A DNA stretch of 64,000 bases from Polaribacter batillariae. GTDB lineage: Bacteria; Bacteroidota; Bacteroidia; Flavobacteriales; Flavobacteriaceae. Positions 51,462 to 60,237 of the stretch are shown here, piece by piece. The notes beneath the pieces were generated by a model. That model saw nothing but the letters and a program-made list of their open reading frames with translations, ran no database searches and was not told where the DNA came from. How positions within the stretch are numbered: the stretch's first letter is position 1; each line of letters begins with the position of its first letter. Position numbers and translations under genes: made by a program. The DNA lies in assembly GCF_017498485.1 (NCBI RefSeq), contig NZ_CP071795.1:3013501-3077500 (forward strand). Direction: 5' to 3'.

Positions 51462-52832
51462 ATGTCTTTATTAAAATTTGAATCCATGTTAAAAACCAAC
51501 AGTGTTTTCTTTTTCGATTTGGTCGAATTTGAAGAGATTGTGGTACATTATCTAGATGTTGGAAAAATTTCACTTGCAAAAAAAGCAATTAAACTTGGTT
51601 TAGAACAGCACCCTGCATCTGTAGATTTAAAATTACTAAGAGTAGAGATTCATTTGTGTGATAACGAGTTAGATGCAGCTTCGAAATTATTAAAAAAAAT
51701 TGAACTATTAGCGCCCAATAACGAAGAGGTTTTTATCCAAAAATCAACCATTCAATCTAAAAAAGGGTTGCATAAAGATGCCATTCTTCTACTTAATAAA
51801 GCATTGGCATTAACCGAAGATAAAGTAGATGTTTGGTCGCTTATAGGTATGGAATATTTGTATTTAGATGATTTCGACAACGCACGTTTAAATTTTGCAA
51901 AATGCATCGATGTAGATTATGAAGATTATTCTGCACTTTATAATATTATGTATTGCTTCGATATGGAAAAGCAACATGAAGCAGCTGTAAAATACCTAAA
52001 TTCTTACTTAGAAATTAACCCATATTGCGAGGTGGCTTGGCACCAATTAGGAAGACAATATTTTATTTTAGAAAATTATAAACAAGCCTTAATTTCTTTT
52101 GATTACGCAGTTTTAATTGACGAATTTTTTATTGGAGCTTATTTAGAAAAGGCAAAAACTTTAGAAGAATTAGAAAATTACCAAGAAGCGATAGATAATT
52201 ATTTAATTACCTTAGAATTAGACGATCCTACAGCATTTGTTTACATTAGAATTGGCGAGTGTTATGAGAAATTATTAAAAATTGAAAAAGCAATTTCTTA
52301 CTATAAAAAAGCAGTTCACGAAGACCCTTTGTTAGATAAAGGTTGGGTTTTGTTAACCAGTTTATACTACGAAAAAGGAAATTTCCAAAAAGCGGCATAT
52401 TACATTTCTAAAGCATTAAAAATTGAAGATGACAATGCACTTTATTGGAGACATTATGCTCAAATTAATTTAAAACTAAGTTTTTTTGAAGAGGCTGTTA
52501 CCGGATTTCGAAATTGTTTAAAATTGGGAGATAAATCACCAGAAATTTATTTAGGCTTGGTAGATGTTTTGTCTTTTTTAGGAGAATTTAACGATGCTTT
52601 AAAAGTTGTGTTAAATGCTCAAAAAAATTACAAAGATTTTGCTGAATTCGAATATCGATTGGCGGGTTTGTTTTTTATTTTAGATAAAGAAAAATATGCT
52701 TTTAATCATTTGATCAATGGCATGAAAATCGATTATGAGTACAGCAGTGTTTTAAAGGAATTGTTTCCGTTAGTTTACGAAAACGAAAAAATTCAAAAAT
52801 TATTAAAAGACTTCAAAAAGTCGATTGAGTAA
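51462..52832 (+). CDS. cytoplasmic TPR-repeat protein
   Basis: The 456-aa protein has no signal peptide and is made of about eleven tetratricopeptide repeats, for example DVWSLIGMEYLYLDDFDNAR, VAWHQLGRQYFILENYKQAL and VYIRIGECYEKLLKIEKAIS. Such solenoids bind partner proteins. Bacteroidota TPR proteins of this size are common and of unknown function. It stands alone, divergent from pyrR, with 192 bp upstream holding no clear promoter. Confidence 0.85.
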   Translation: MSLLKFESMLKTNSVFFFDLVEFEEIVVHYLDVGKISLAKKAIKLGLEQHPASVDLKLLRVEIHLCDNELDAASKLLKKIELLAPNNEEVFIQKSTIQSKKGLHKDAILLLNKALALTEDKVDVWSLIGMEYLYLDDFDNARLNFAKCIDVDYEDYSALYNIMYCFDMEKQHEAAVKYLNSYLEINPYCEVAWHQLGRQYFILENYKQALISFDYAVLIDEFFIGAYLEKAKTLEELENYQEAIDNYLITLELDDPTAFVYIRIGECYEKLLKIEKAISYYKKAVHEDPLLDKGWVLLTSLYYEKGNFQKAAYYISKALKIEDDNALYWRHYAQINLKLSFFEEAVTGFRNCLKLGDKSPEIYLGLVDVLSFLGEFNDALKVVLNAQKNYKDFAEFEYRLAGLFFILDKEKYAFNHLINGMKIDYEYSSVLKELFPLVYENEKIQKLLKDFKKSIE

Positions 52833-53027
52833 CAATCTCTTTTTGTTTTAATAAGTTAGTTAGTACACAATAAATCAGCTCTTATTTAATGTCTGCTCGA
52901 GCTTTTCGACAAGTCTAAAATAGGCTCAAATCGAGACCATTTTTTTGGTAATTTAGATAATTAATAAACTTTCGATTGTGCTCGAGAAAACATAAAATTA
53001 AAAATAATAAATGTTTTTTAGGTACGA

Positions 53028-53558
53028 TTACTTTCTAATAATCTCTCCGCAACCAATTCTTTGCCCAGCTGCTCCAGAAGGTTGCGAACTAAAATCATCT
53101 GGACCTTCATGAATTATAATGGCATGCCCAACCACATTTTTTTTGGCATCTTTTCCGCCAACAGACCATAAATTGGTTTCTCTTTCGATAGTTCCTTTTC
53201 CATCTTCACCAACGACTAAGTTTCCAATATCTCCAATATGAAAAGGTTCTTCCATCCATTTTCCGTGATTTTTATTGGTAGGATTCCAGTGACCACCAGC
53301 AGATTTTCCATCAGAAGCAGTACAATCTCCAATTTCATGGATATGAATTGCATGATTTCCTTTAGAAAGTCCAGCAAGTTCTGCTTTCATGGTTACAATT
53401 CCGTTCGATTCTGTAAATGTTACAGTTCCAGAAACATTGCTTCCACTTTTTGCATCGATGGTAGCTTTTGCGATTTTTGTATCTGCATCGCAGGCACTTA
53501 AAGTCGCGATTGCCAATAGTAAAATTCCAATTTTGTTTAAAATATTTAAAGTTTTCAT
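53028..53558 (-). CDS. sodC: Cu/Zn superoxide dismutase, lipoprotein
   Basis: The 176-aa enzyme removes superoxide in the periplasm or at the outer membrane. It has a lipobox leader (ILLLAIATLSAC) and copper-zinc ligands in HAIHIHEIGDCTASDG, GGHWNPTNKNHG, and VVGHAIIIHEGPDDF; GAAGQRIGCGEI holds the second disulfide Cys. The frame opens 21 codons upstream but the leader sets the start at 53558. The gap 52833-53027 carries a TCGAG-rich repeat scrap but no gene. Confidence 0.94.
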   Translation of the reverse strand: MKTLNILNKIGILLLAIATLSACDADTKIAKATIDAKSGSNVSGTVTFTESNGIVTMKAELAGLSKGNHAIHIHEIGDCTASDGKSAGGHWNPTNKNHGKWMEEPFHIGDIGNLVVGEDGKGTIERETNLWSVGGKDAKKNVVGHAIIIHEGPDDFSSQPSGAAGQRIGCGEIIRK

Positions 53559-53727
53559 AGTTTTAATTTTATTAGTGAATACCCAAAGATAAAAAATAGA
53601 AAATAGGTATTGTGTTAACATAATTTTAAATCTTTATTTCGAGTACAAAAATGTTTTGTTAAACAATGCTGTAAAACCGTATTAAAAACGATATTTTTTT
53701 TATCTTTAAAAATTAATTAATTTCATA

Positions 53728-54582
53728 ATGAATTTAGAAAAATATAAGATTTCCAAGAAGATTCAATTACAAAAAATAAACACAAAAGAAGTAGTTGATA
53801 ATGCCGAAAAAAAACTTAAAAAGTTACGTAAAAAGTTAAGTAAAATTCAGAATACAATGTATGCTGAAGGCAAATATGGTGCTTTAATTTGCTTGCAAGG
53901 AATGGATACTTCTGGAAAAGATAGCTTAATTCGCGAAGTTTTTAAAGATGTAAATGCACGTGGAGTAGAGGTACATAGTTTTAAAGTGCCAACCGAATTA
54001 GAATTGAAACACGATTTTTTATGGAGGCACTATATTGCGTTGCCAGCAAAAGGAAAGTTGGGCGTTTTTAATAGAACCCATTACGAAAACGTGTTGGTAA
54101 CAAGAGTTCACCCAGAGTATATTTTAAGTGAAAATATTCCGAATATAAAAAGTATAAAAGATATAAACGACGAATTTTACCACGATAGAATGGAAAGAAT
54201 CAATCAGTTTGAAAATCATTTGGCAAAAAACGGAACCATTGTCTTAAAATTCTTTTTGCACTTATCTAAAGAAGAACAAAAGAACCGATTGTTACGAAGA
54301 CTAAATTTACCACAAAAAAACTGGAAATTTTCTGAAGGAGATTTAAAAGAACGCAAATTGTGGAATAAATATCAAGATTGTTACGAAGATGTACTAAATA
54401 GAACTTCTAAAGAAGATGCACCTTGGTTTGTGATTCCTGCAGACGATAAACCCTCTGCACGTTTCATTTTAGCAGAAATATTAGTAAAAGAATTTGAGAA
54501 ATACAATTTTAAAGAACCTGTTTTGTCTAAAAAAGTAGCAGATAGAATAGAAGAATTTAAAGCACAATTAAATAACGAGTAG
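53728..54582 (+). CDS. polyphosphate kinase 2 family protein
   Basis: The 284-aa protein belongs to PPK2, which uses polyphosphate to phosphorylate nucleotides (or the reverse). Walker A-like GMDTSGKDSLIREVF, HSFKVPTELELKHDFLWRHY, FNRTHYENVLVTRVHP and LRRLNLPQKNWKFSEGDLKE are typical of the PPK2 class I/III short proteins. Whether AMP, ADP or GDP is used cannot be told from the sequence. Single gene, divergent from sodC. Confidence 0.93.
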   Translation: MNLEKYKISKKIQLQKINTKEVVDNAEKKLKKLRKKLSKIQNTMYAEGKYGALICLQGMDTSGKDSLIREVFKDVNARGVEVHSFKVPTELELKHDFLWRHYIALPAKGKLGVFNRTHYENVLVTRVHPEYILSENIPNIKSIKDINDEFYHDRMERINQFENHLAKNGTIVLKFFLHLSKEEQKNRLLRRLNLPQKNWKFSEGDLKERKLWNKYQDCYEDVLNRTSKEDAPWFVIPADDKPSARFILAEILVKEFEKYNFKEPVLSKKVADRIEEFKAQLNNE

Positions 54583-54591
54583 CATAAAAAT

Positions 54592-54648
54592 TATTTTCGA
54601 CTACGCTCGAACTGACAAATGTTTGTCTCCTCGAGCACAGCCGAGAGG
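54592..54648. repeat. palindromic TTCGA/TCGAG repeat
   Basis: TTTCGACTACGCTCGAACTG, a GACAAATGTTTGTC inner hairpin and CTCGAGCACAGCCGAGAGG form an imperfect palindrome after the ppk2 gene. A worn relative (TGCTCGAGCTTTTCGACAAG) lies at 52902-52921. Confidence 0.55.
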
Positions 54649-54729
54649 ATAAATAATAAATAAACATAAAAAGTTCAAGATTTTGAATTCAAAATTCAAG
54701 ACTGGGACTCGAACCTTAAATTTTAAACT

Positions 54730-55557
54730 TTGAACCTTAAACTAACAAAACCCATAGTATTTTTCGATTTAGAAACCACTGGCGTAAATATTGCCACAGA
54801 TAGAATTGTAGAAATTGCTATTTTAAAAGTGTTTCCGAACGGAAATAAAGAAAGCAAAACATGGTTGGTAAATCCCGAAATCGAAATACCACAAGCCGCA
54901 ACAGACGTGCATGGAATAACCAACGAAAAAGTAGTTACAGAACCAACTTTTAAAGAATTGGCTCCAGAAATAAGTAAAATAATTAAAGGTTGCGATTTGG
55001 CGGGTTTCAATTCAAACAGATTCGATATTCCTTTATTGGCAGAAGAGTTAATGCGTGCAGGAATCGATTTTGATATGAAAAACGGAAAAGCAATTGATGT
55101 ACAAGTGATTTTTCATAAAAAAGAACAAAGAACATTAAGTGCAGGGTATCAATTTTACTGCGGAAAAGAATTAGAAGGCGCTCATGGAGCAGAAGCAGAT
55201 ACCAATGCAACCTACGAAATTTTGTTAGCTCAGTTAGAGAAATACGACGACATAGAAAACTCTGTAGATGCGTTAAGCGAATTTTCTACACATGGAGAAA
55301 GAGCCGATTTTGCAGGTTTTATTTTAATGAACGAACAAAAACAAGAAATTTTCTCTTTCGGAAAATACAAAGGACGCACTGTAGAAGAGGTATTTAAAGA
55401 AAACCCAGGATATAATAATTGGATTCAGAATGCCGATTTTCCATTATATACCAAAAAGGTTTTAAAAGAAATAAAAGAAAGAATGTCTGCACCAAAAGAC
55501 ACCATGTCTAATGCAGAAAAATTACAAGCGTTGCAACAGAAGTTTAATTTGAGATAG
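54730..55557 (+). CDS. DnaQ-like 3'-5' exonuclease with ExoX-type C-terminal domain
   Basis: The 275-aa protein has the DEDDh exonuclease motifs: IVFFDLETTGVNIATDRIVE (Asp, Glu), AGFNSNRFDIPLLAEEL (Asp) and GAHGAEADTNATYEILLAQL (His, Asp). A second domain, FSFGKYKGRTVEEVFKENPG with YNNWIQNADFP, matches the small C-terminal domain seen in ExoX-like nucleases. Start is TTG at 54730. It is likely a proofreading or repair exonuclease acting on single-strand ends. Just upstream is a local duplication (GAACCTTAAA twice). Confidence 0.9.
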   Translation: MNLKLTKPIVFFDLETTGVNIATDRIVEIAILKVFPNGNKESKTWLVNPEIEIPQAATDVHGITNEKVVTEPTFKELAPEISKIIKGCDLAGFNSNRFDIPLLAEELMRAGIDFDMKNGKAIDVQVIFHKKEQRTLSAGYQFYCGKELEGAHGAEADTNATYEILLAQLEKYDDIENSVDALSEFSTHGERADFAGFILMNEQKQEIFSFGKYKGRTVEEVFKENPGYNNWIQNADFPLYTKKVLKEIKERMSAPKDTMSNAEKLQALQQKFNLR

Positions 55558-55565
55558 CGCTTTTT

Positions 55566-55599
55566 AGACCTGTCAGGTTTTTTAAAACCTGACAGGTCT
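55566..55599. repeat. perfect 16-bp palindrome (CCTGTCAGG family)
   Basis: AGACCTGTCAGGTTTT and AAAACCTGACAGGTCT are exact reverse complements separated by 2 nt. Located 8 bp after the exonuclease stop, with T and A runs in the centre, it could act as a terminator but belongs to a repeat family also present at 60108-60181. Confidence 0.7.
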
Positions 55600-55715
55600 G
55601 GATTAATTGAATACGGTAAGAATAAAAACACTATTTTTTTAAATGCTTGGTAAGAAAACGAATGAACCAATTGTGTAACACAAATACACAATTAAAAGAA
55701 TACACAATTTAAAAT

Positions 55716-56201
55716 ATGTTTACAGAATATAAAAATTTACCCAATAATTCTCGAGTTTGGATTTATCAATCAGATAGAGAATTTACAACAAATGAAATGG
55801 CTGTAATTTCAAAGAAAGCAAAAGATTTTATCAATCAATGGACACGTCATGGAGACGATTTAAAAGGCTCGTTTACCATTAAATACAACCAGTTTTTGGT
55901 GTTGGCTGTGGACGAAAGTTTTAACAACGTTTCTGGTTGCTCTATAGATAGTTCTGTACGTTTTATACAAGAATTAGAGAAAGAACTAAAAGTAGATTTA
56001 ATGAATAAAATGAATGTTACTTTTAAAGATGATAAACATATTAATTTGGTAAAATTACACGACTTTCAGCAGTTTGCAAAAGAGAAGAAAATAACTTCGG
56101 AAACCATTGTGTTTAACAATATGGTAAACTCGAAAGAAGATTTCGAAAATAATTGGGAAGTTCCTGCAAAAGAAAGCTGGCACAAACGCTTTTTGGTATA
56201 A
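55716..56201 (+). CDS. conserved Bacteroidota protein (wrongly named ABC transporter ATPase)
   Basis: The 161-aa protein starts MFTEYKNLPNNSRVWIYQSD and contains INQWTRHGDDLKGSFTIKYN, DESFNNVSGCSIDSSVRFIQ and the end ESWHKRFLV. The family is frequent in Bacteroidota and is often labelled ABC transporter ATPase in databases, but no Walker motif is present. A conserved Cys in GCSIDSS, with nearby His and Asp, could be an active site, which is only a guess. Small, soluble and alone. Confidence 0.8.
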   Translation: MFTEYKNLPNNSRVWIYQSDREFTTNEMAVISKKAKDFINQWTRHGDDLKGSFTIKYNQFLVLAVDESFNNVSGCSIDSSVRFIQELEKELKVDLMNKMNVTFKDDKHINLVKLHDFQQFAKEKKITSETIVFNNMVNSKEDFENNWEVPAKESWHKRFLV

Positions 56202-56238
56202 CTATTGTTTTTAAATTATTGTACTTGGCTTGCAAGTA

Positions 56239-56360
56239 AGTTGCGTTAAGGATTGAAACGGCATCCTTTTTTGCTGTCAGTTCGAGTGAATTTGTGAAGA
56301 ATGAACAAATTTGTATCGAGAACAAAGCAAAAAAGATATAGTGGAAAGCCTGTTAAAACG
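56239..56360. repeat. flavobacterial intergenic repeat with inverted arms (type C)
   Basis: GTTGCGTTAAGGATTGAAAC, then GGCATCCTTTTTTGCTGTCA and, inverted, AGCAAAAAAGATATAGTGGA with flanking AAAGCC. I recall such GCGTTAAGGATTGAA-type units from many flavobacterial genomes. It fills the gap upstream of the GH3/beta-lactamase gene. Confidence 0.55.
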
Positions 56361-56397
56361 CCCAAAAAAACATCAAAAAAAATATTTTTAAAAAAGA

Positions 56398-59325
56398 ATG
56401 AAAAAAAAGTTAGCACTTATATTATTTATACTATTTGCATCGTATGTAAACGCACAAACTCTAGATCCACTTTTAACGAAAGATGTAGAAGCACAAAGAG
56501 TTTGGGTAGATAGTATTTTAAATAACATGACGATTGACGAGAAAATTGGCCAGTTATTTATGGTGCAAGCTTATTCTAATTTAGACAAGAAACACGAAAA
56601 TTTTATTACAGAAATGATTACAAAATATCATGTAGGTAGTTTAATTTTTATGCAAGGAACTCCAGAAAAACAGGCAGAATTAAATAATAAATACCAAAAT
56701 GCAGCAAAAGTTCCGCTATTAATTGGTTTCGATGGAGAGTGGGGTTTAAATATGCGTTTAGACAATACCTACAAATTTCCTTGGAACATGACCCTGGGTG
56801 CAATTCGAAACGATTCTTTAATTCGAGAATTTGGTGCACAAGTTGGTAAGCACTGCAAACGATTGGGCATTCATATAAATTTTGCACCAGTTGTAGATGT
56901 AAATGTAAATCCTGCAAACCCAATTATTGGTAATCGTTCTTTTGGAGAAAGTAAAGAAAACGTTACAAAAAAAGCAATCGCTTTTACACAAGGCATGCAA
57001 AGTTATAGCGTTTTAGCAAATGCAAAACATTTTCCAGGACATGGAGATACAGCTTCAGATTCGCACCATACTTTACCTGTTTTAAATTTTGATAAAGCGC
57101 GTTTAGATTCGATAGAACTGTATCCTTACAGAAAAATATTTGATGCTGGCGTAACCAGTGTGATGACTGCCCATTTGAACATTCCGAGTTTAGAGCCCAA
57201 CACAAATTTGCCAACTTCGCTATCTAAAAATGTGGTTACAAAATTGTTGCAGCAAGAATTGGGTTTTAATGGTTTAATTATTACAGACGGTTTAAACATG
57301 AAAGGTGCTACCAATTACGCAACTTCTGCAGAAGTAGATTTGGCTGCCATACAAGCAGGAAACGATGTGTTATTAATTCCACAAAATGTACCGGCCTCTA
57401 TTGCATTATTTAAAAAAGCCCTTGAATTAAAAACACTTACAGAAGAACGTTTAGATTTTTCTGTAAGAAAAATATTAAAAGCAAAATATTGGGCAGGTTT
57501 AAAGAACTATAAACCTATAAAAGAAGAACATCTTCACGAAGATTTAAATGCCGTAGATAACGAACTATTGCATCGAAAACTAATTAAAAATGCACTTACA
57601 GTTGTAAAAAATGTAAATGGCAATATTCCTATTAGAAATTTAGAAAGTAAAAAAATAGCTTACGTAAAATTAGGAGATGCAAAAAACGATTCATTTGTAA
57701 ATATGCTTAAAAATTACACCAAAATAGATGTAATTTCAGATAATAATTTAGCAGGAATCACAAGAAAATTAAAGCCTTACAATTTTGTGATTATTGGTTT
57801 TCATAAATCGAACGATCATCCCTGGAAAAGTTATAAATTTAAGAACAAAGAGTTGGTTTGGTTGCAAGAAATTGCTCGTCAAAAAGAAGTAGTTTTAGAT
57901 GTTTTTACGAGTCCATATAGCTTATTGCAACTAAAAAGTTTTACCAATATAGAAGGGCTAATGGTTTCTTATCAAAACAGTAAACTATCGCAAGAACTGT
58001 CTGCACAAATGTTATTTGGCGCTTTCGAAGCCAAAGGAAAATTACCAGTTTCTATTAGAGAAAATTTTAAAGAAGGTACAGGTTTGTTTACAAGTAAGTT
58101 AAGCAGGTTGCAATATACAATTCCAGAAGAAGTAGGTTTGTCTTCCAAAAAATTAGCCATTATAAACCAATATGCAGATACTATTTTAAAAGAAAAAATG
58201 GCGCCAGGTTTTCAAGTATTTGTCGCAAGAAAAGGAAAAGTTGTACTGCAAAAAAGTTACGGATACCACACCTACAATAAAAAATTTAAAGTAAAAAATT
58301 CAGATTTGTACGATTTGGCATCGCTTACCAAAATATTGGCTTCATTGCCTTTAATTATGAAAGCAGAAGAAGAGCACAAAATACCTTTAACAGCAAGTTT
58401 GCGAGATATTTTACCAAGTTTTACAAACTCAAACAAAAGTACAGTTACTGTAAAAGAAATTCTATCTCACGTTGGCCGATTAAAAGCCTGGATTCCTTTT
58501 TACAAAGACACACAAGACAGTGTAACAGGCAAAAACTTATCGACATTTTATCGCAAAAAGAAATCGAACAAGTTTCAAATAAAAGTAGCCGAAAAACTAT
58601 TTATTACCAAAAGCTATAAAGACAGTATTTACAAATACATAAAAGTAGCCGACCAAAGAAAAAAACCTGGCTATAAATATAGCGACTTAGGCTATTATTT
58701 ATTTAAAGAAGCTCTAGAAACCAAATACCAAAAACCGCTAGATAAATTAGTTGACGAAACTTTTTACAAATCTTTAGGCGCAAACAGAACCACGTATTTA
58801 CCTCTAGAAAAATTTACCAGAAACGACATCGTTCCTACAGAAATAGACGATTATTACAGAAATCAACTCTTACAAGGTTATGTGCACGATATGGGCGCAG
58901 CAATGTTAGGTGGTGTTGCAGGTCATGCAGGTTTATTTGCAAACGCCAACGATGTGGGTAAAATCATGCAAATGTATTTACAGAAAGGTTTTTACGGTGG
59001 TAAACGTTATTTAAAACCAGAAACTATAAACAAATTTAACATGCGTTATTATGCAGATAAAAAAGTTCGTAGAGGCTTAGGTTTCGATAAACCACAATTA
59101 AACCCAAAAATAAAAGCCACTTGTGGTTGCGTTTCCGATACAAGTTTTGGGCATTCTGGTTTTACAGGAACCTATACCTGGGCAGATCCAGAAAGCGAAA
59201 TTGTTTATGTATTTTTATCTAACAGAGTTTTTCCGCATATGGATAATAGAGGGTTGATAAAAAGCAATATGCGCACAAAAATTCAACAAGCAATACAAGA
59301 CGCTATTATAGATTCGCAAAACTAA
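56398..59325 (+). CDS. GH3 beta-N-acetylglucosaminidase fused to a beta-lactamase-type serine hydrolase
   Basis: The 975-aa secreted protein (signal MKKKLALILFILFASYVNAQ) joins two enzymes. Residues about 35-560 are a GH3 domain of the NagZ class: KHFPGHGDTASDSHHTLPVL (Lys210, catalytic His-Asp dyad region) and LIITDGLNMKGA (nucleophile Asp), followed by a GH3 C-terminal domain. Residues about 585-970 are a class C beta-lactamase/DD-peptidase fold: SLTK with Ser642 and Lys645, YSDLGYYL (YxN-like) and HSGFTGTYTW. Together they suggest breaking down peptidoglycan fragments, glycan and peptide parts in one protein. Such fusions are known in Bacteroidota. Motifs look intact. Confidence 0.92.
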   Translation: MKKKLALILFILFASYVNAQTLDPLLTKDVEAQRVWVDSILNNMTIDEKIGQLFMVQAYSNLDKKHENFITEMITKYHVGSLIFMQGTPEKQAELNNKYQNAAKVPLLIGFDGEWGLNMRLDNTYKFPWNMTLGAIRNDSLIREFGAQVGKHCKRLGIHINFAPVVDVNVNPANPIIGNRSFGESKENVTKKAIAFTQGMQSYSVLANAKHFPGHGDTASDSHHTLPVLNFDKARLDSIELYPYRKIFDAGVTSVMTAHLNIPSLEPNTNLPTSLSKNVVTKLLQQELGFNGLIITDGLNMKGATNYATSAEVDLAAIQAGNDVLLIPQNVPASIALFKKALELKTLTEERLDFSVRKILKAKYWAGLKNYKPIKEEHLHEDLNAVDNELLHRKLIKNALTVVKNVNGNIPIRNLESKKIAYVKLGDAKNDSFVNMLKNYTKIDVISDNNLAGITRKLKPYNFVIIGFHKSNDHPWKSYKFKNKELVWLQEIARQKEVVLDVFTSPYSLLQLKSFTNIEGLMVSYQNSKLSQELSAQMLFGAFEAKGKLPVSIRENFKEGTGLFTSKLSRLQYTIPEEVGLSSKKLAIINQYADTILKEKMAPGFQVFVARKGKVVLQKSYGYHTYNKKFKVKNSDLYDLASLTKILASLPLIMKAEEEHKIPLTASLRDILPSFTNSNKSTVTVKEILSHVGRLKAWIPFYKDTQDSVTGKNLSTFYRKKKSNKFQIKVAEKLFITKSYKDSIYKYIKVADQRKKPGYKYSDLGYYLFKEALETKYQKPLDKLVDETFYKSLGANRTTYLPLEKFTRNDIVPTEIDDYYRNQLLQGYVHDMGAAMLGGVAGHAGLFANANDVGKIMQMYLQKGFYGGKRYLKPETINKFNMRYYADKKVRRGLGFDKPQLNPKIKATCGCVSDTSFGHSGFTGTYTWADPESEIVYVFLSNRVFPHMDNRGLIKSNMRTKIQQAIQDAIIDSQN

Positions 59326-59343
59326 TTTTAGCTATTCTTTTTG

Positions 59344-59425
59344 GAGCTATTTCCAGCTTTTCGCACTCGCTTTTTTTGCTGAAAAAGCAAAAAAGAGCTC
59401 AAACAATTGCTGCAATCTGGGCTAG
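59344..59425. repeat. dispersed flavobacterial repeat (type D), copy 1
   Basis: Core GCTTTTCGCACTCGCTTTTT, an inner hairpin TTTTTGCTGAAAAAGCAAAA and AAGAGCTCAAACAATTGCTG followed by CAATC. The same order recurs at 63808-63894. No coding capacity. Confidence 0.7.
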
Positions 59426-59531
59426 ACTTGTTTGCCAATTTTTAGCATAAGAAATGCAATTACATTCACAAAATCTATATTTTTAATGCTTCTATCTGGC
59501 AAAAAACTTAATTTAGCAAAAAACAAAAATT

Positions 59532-60101
59532 ATGAAATTTAAAACACTCTTAATAACCATATTATTCTTTACAATTTCGATGAATTCTCAAGAAAAACTC
59601 CCTTATTACAAAATTCCGAAAATCAAAGAAAACTATACTGCACAAAACACAGTTGCAAGAATGGTAGATGGTTTAGGTTTTCGATATTATTGGTCCACAG
59701 AAGGTTTGCGAGCCGAAGATTTAGCCTATCAGCCAAAAGGCGAAGGTAGAAATTGCCAAGCAACCATAACCCACATATACGATTTATCTAATGCAATGTT
59801 GCGTTTAACAAAAACCGATTTTAAACAAGAAAAGGAAAAAGATAAAATGACCTTTGCAGAAATAAGAAAACAAACCTTGCTAAATTTCCAAGCCTTAAGC
59901 AACAGCATAAAAGCAAGCAAAGATTTGGCCGAATTTTCTGTTGAAAAAGAAGGCAAAATTACCATTCCGTTTTTTAACATCATCAATGGTCCCATTGCAG
60001 ATGCTATTTGGCACACAGGACAAATTGCTAGTTTTAGACGTTCGTCAGGAAACCCAATCAACTCAAAAATAAACTATTTTTCTGGAACTATTAGAGAGTA
60101 G
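59532..60101 (+). CDS. DinB-like (putative metal-dependent) secreted protein
   Basis: The 189-aa protein has a signal peptide (FKTLLITILFFTISMNSQ) followed by a four-helix DinB/YfiT-type fold: MVDGLGFRYYWSTEGLRAED, GRNCQATITHIYDLSNAMLR (metal-binding His) and IADAIWHTGQIASFRRSSGN (HTGQ with the second His). DinB-like proteins in the cytoplasm are often thiol transferases; a secreted form of unknown role is frequent in Bacteroidota. Alone between repeats. Confidence 0.8.
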   Translation: MKFKTLLITILFFTISMNSQEKLPYYKIPKIKENYTAQNTVARMVDGLGFRYYWSTEGLRAEDLAYQPKGEGRNCQATITHIYDLSNAMLRLTKTDFKQEKEKDKMTFAEIRKQTLLNFQALSNSIKASKDLAEFSVEKEGKITIPFFNIINGPIADAIWHTGQIASFRRSSGNPINSKINYFSGTIRE

Positions 60102-60107
60102 AAAAAA

Positions 60108-60181
60108 AGACCCTTCAGGTTTTAAAAACCTGAAGGGTCTGCAAAAACCTGAAGGGTCTGCATTTAAAACCTGAAGGGTCT
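60108..60181. repeat. short repeat array ACCTGAAGGGTCTGC, three direct copies and one inverted
   Basis: AGACCCTTCAGGTTTT (60108-60123) is inverted to AAAACCTGAAGGGTCT at 60125-60140, and that unit is repeated at 60144-60159 and 60166-60181 (spacing 19 and 22 bp). The palindrome resembles the one at 55566-55599 with two base changes per arm. It lies just after the DinB-like gene. Confidence 0.8.
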
Positions 60182-60237
60182 GCAAACTTTAGCCCCACAA
60201 AACTCTATGTTTTCTATGTTGTTATGGTTTAAAAAAA

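Noticed and set aside
56301..56513. 70-aa frame before the GH3 gene
   Set aside because: It overlaps the signal peptide of the GH3 fusion in another frame and runs through an intergenic repeat.
60108..60181. Possible CRISPR array
   Set aside because: Units of 16 bp with 3-6 bp between copies, one of them inverted; no spacers and no cas genes.
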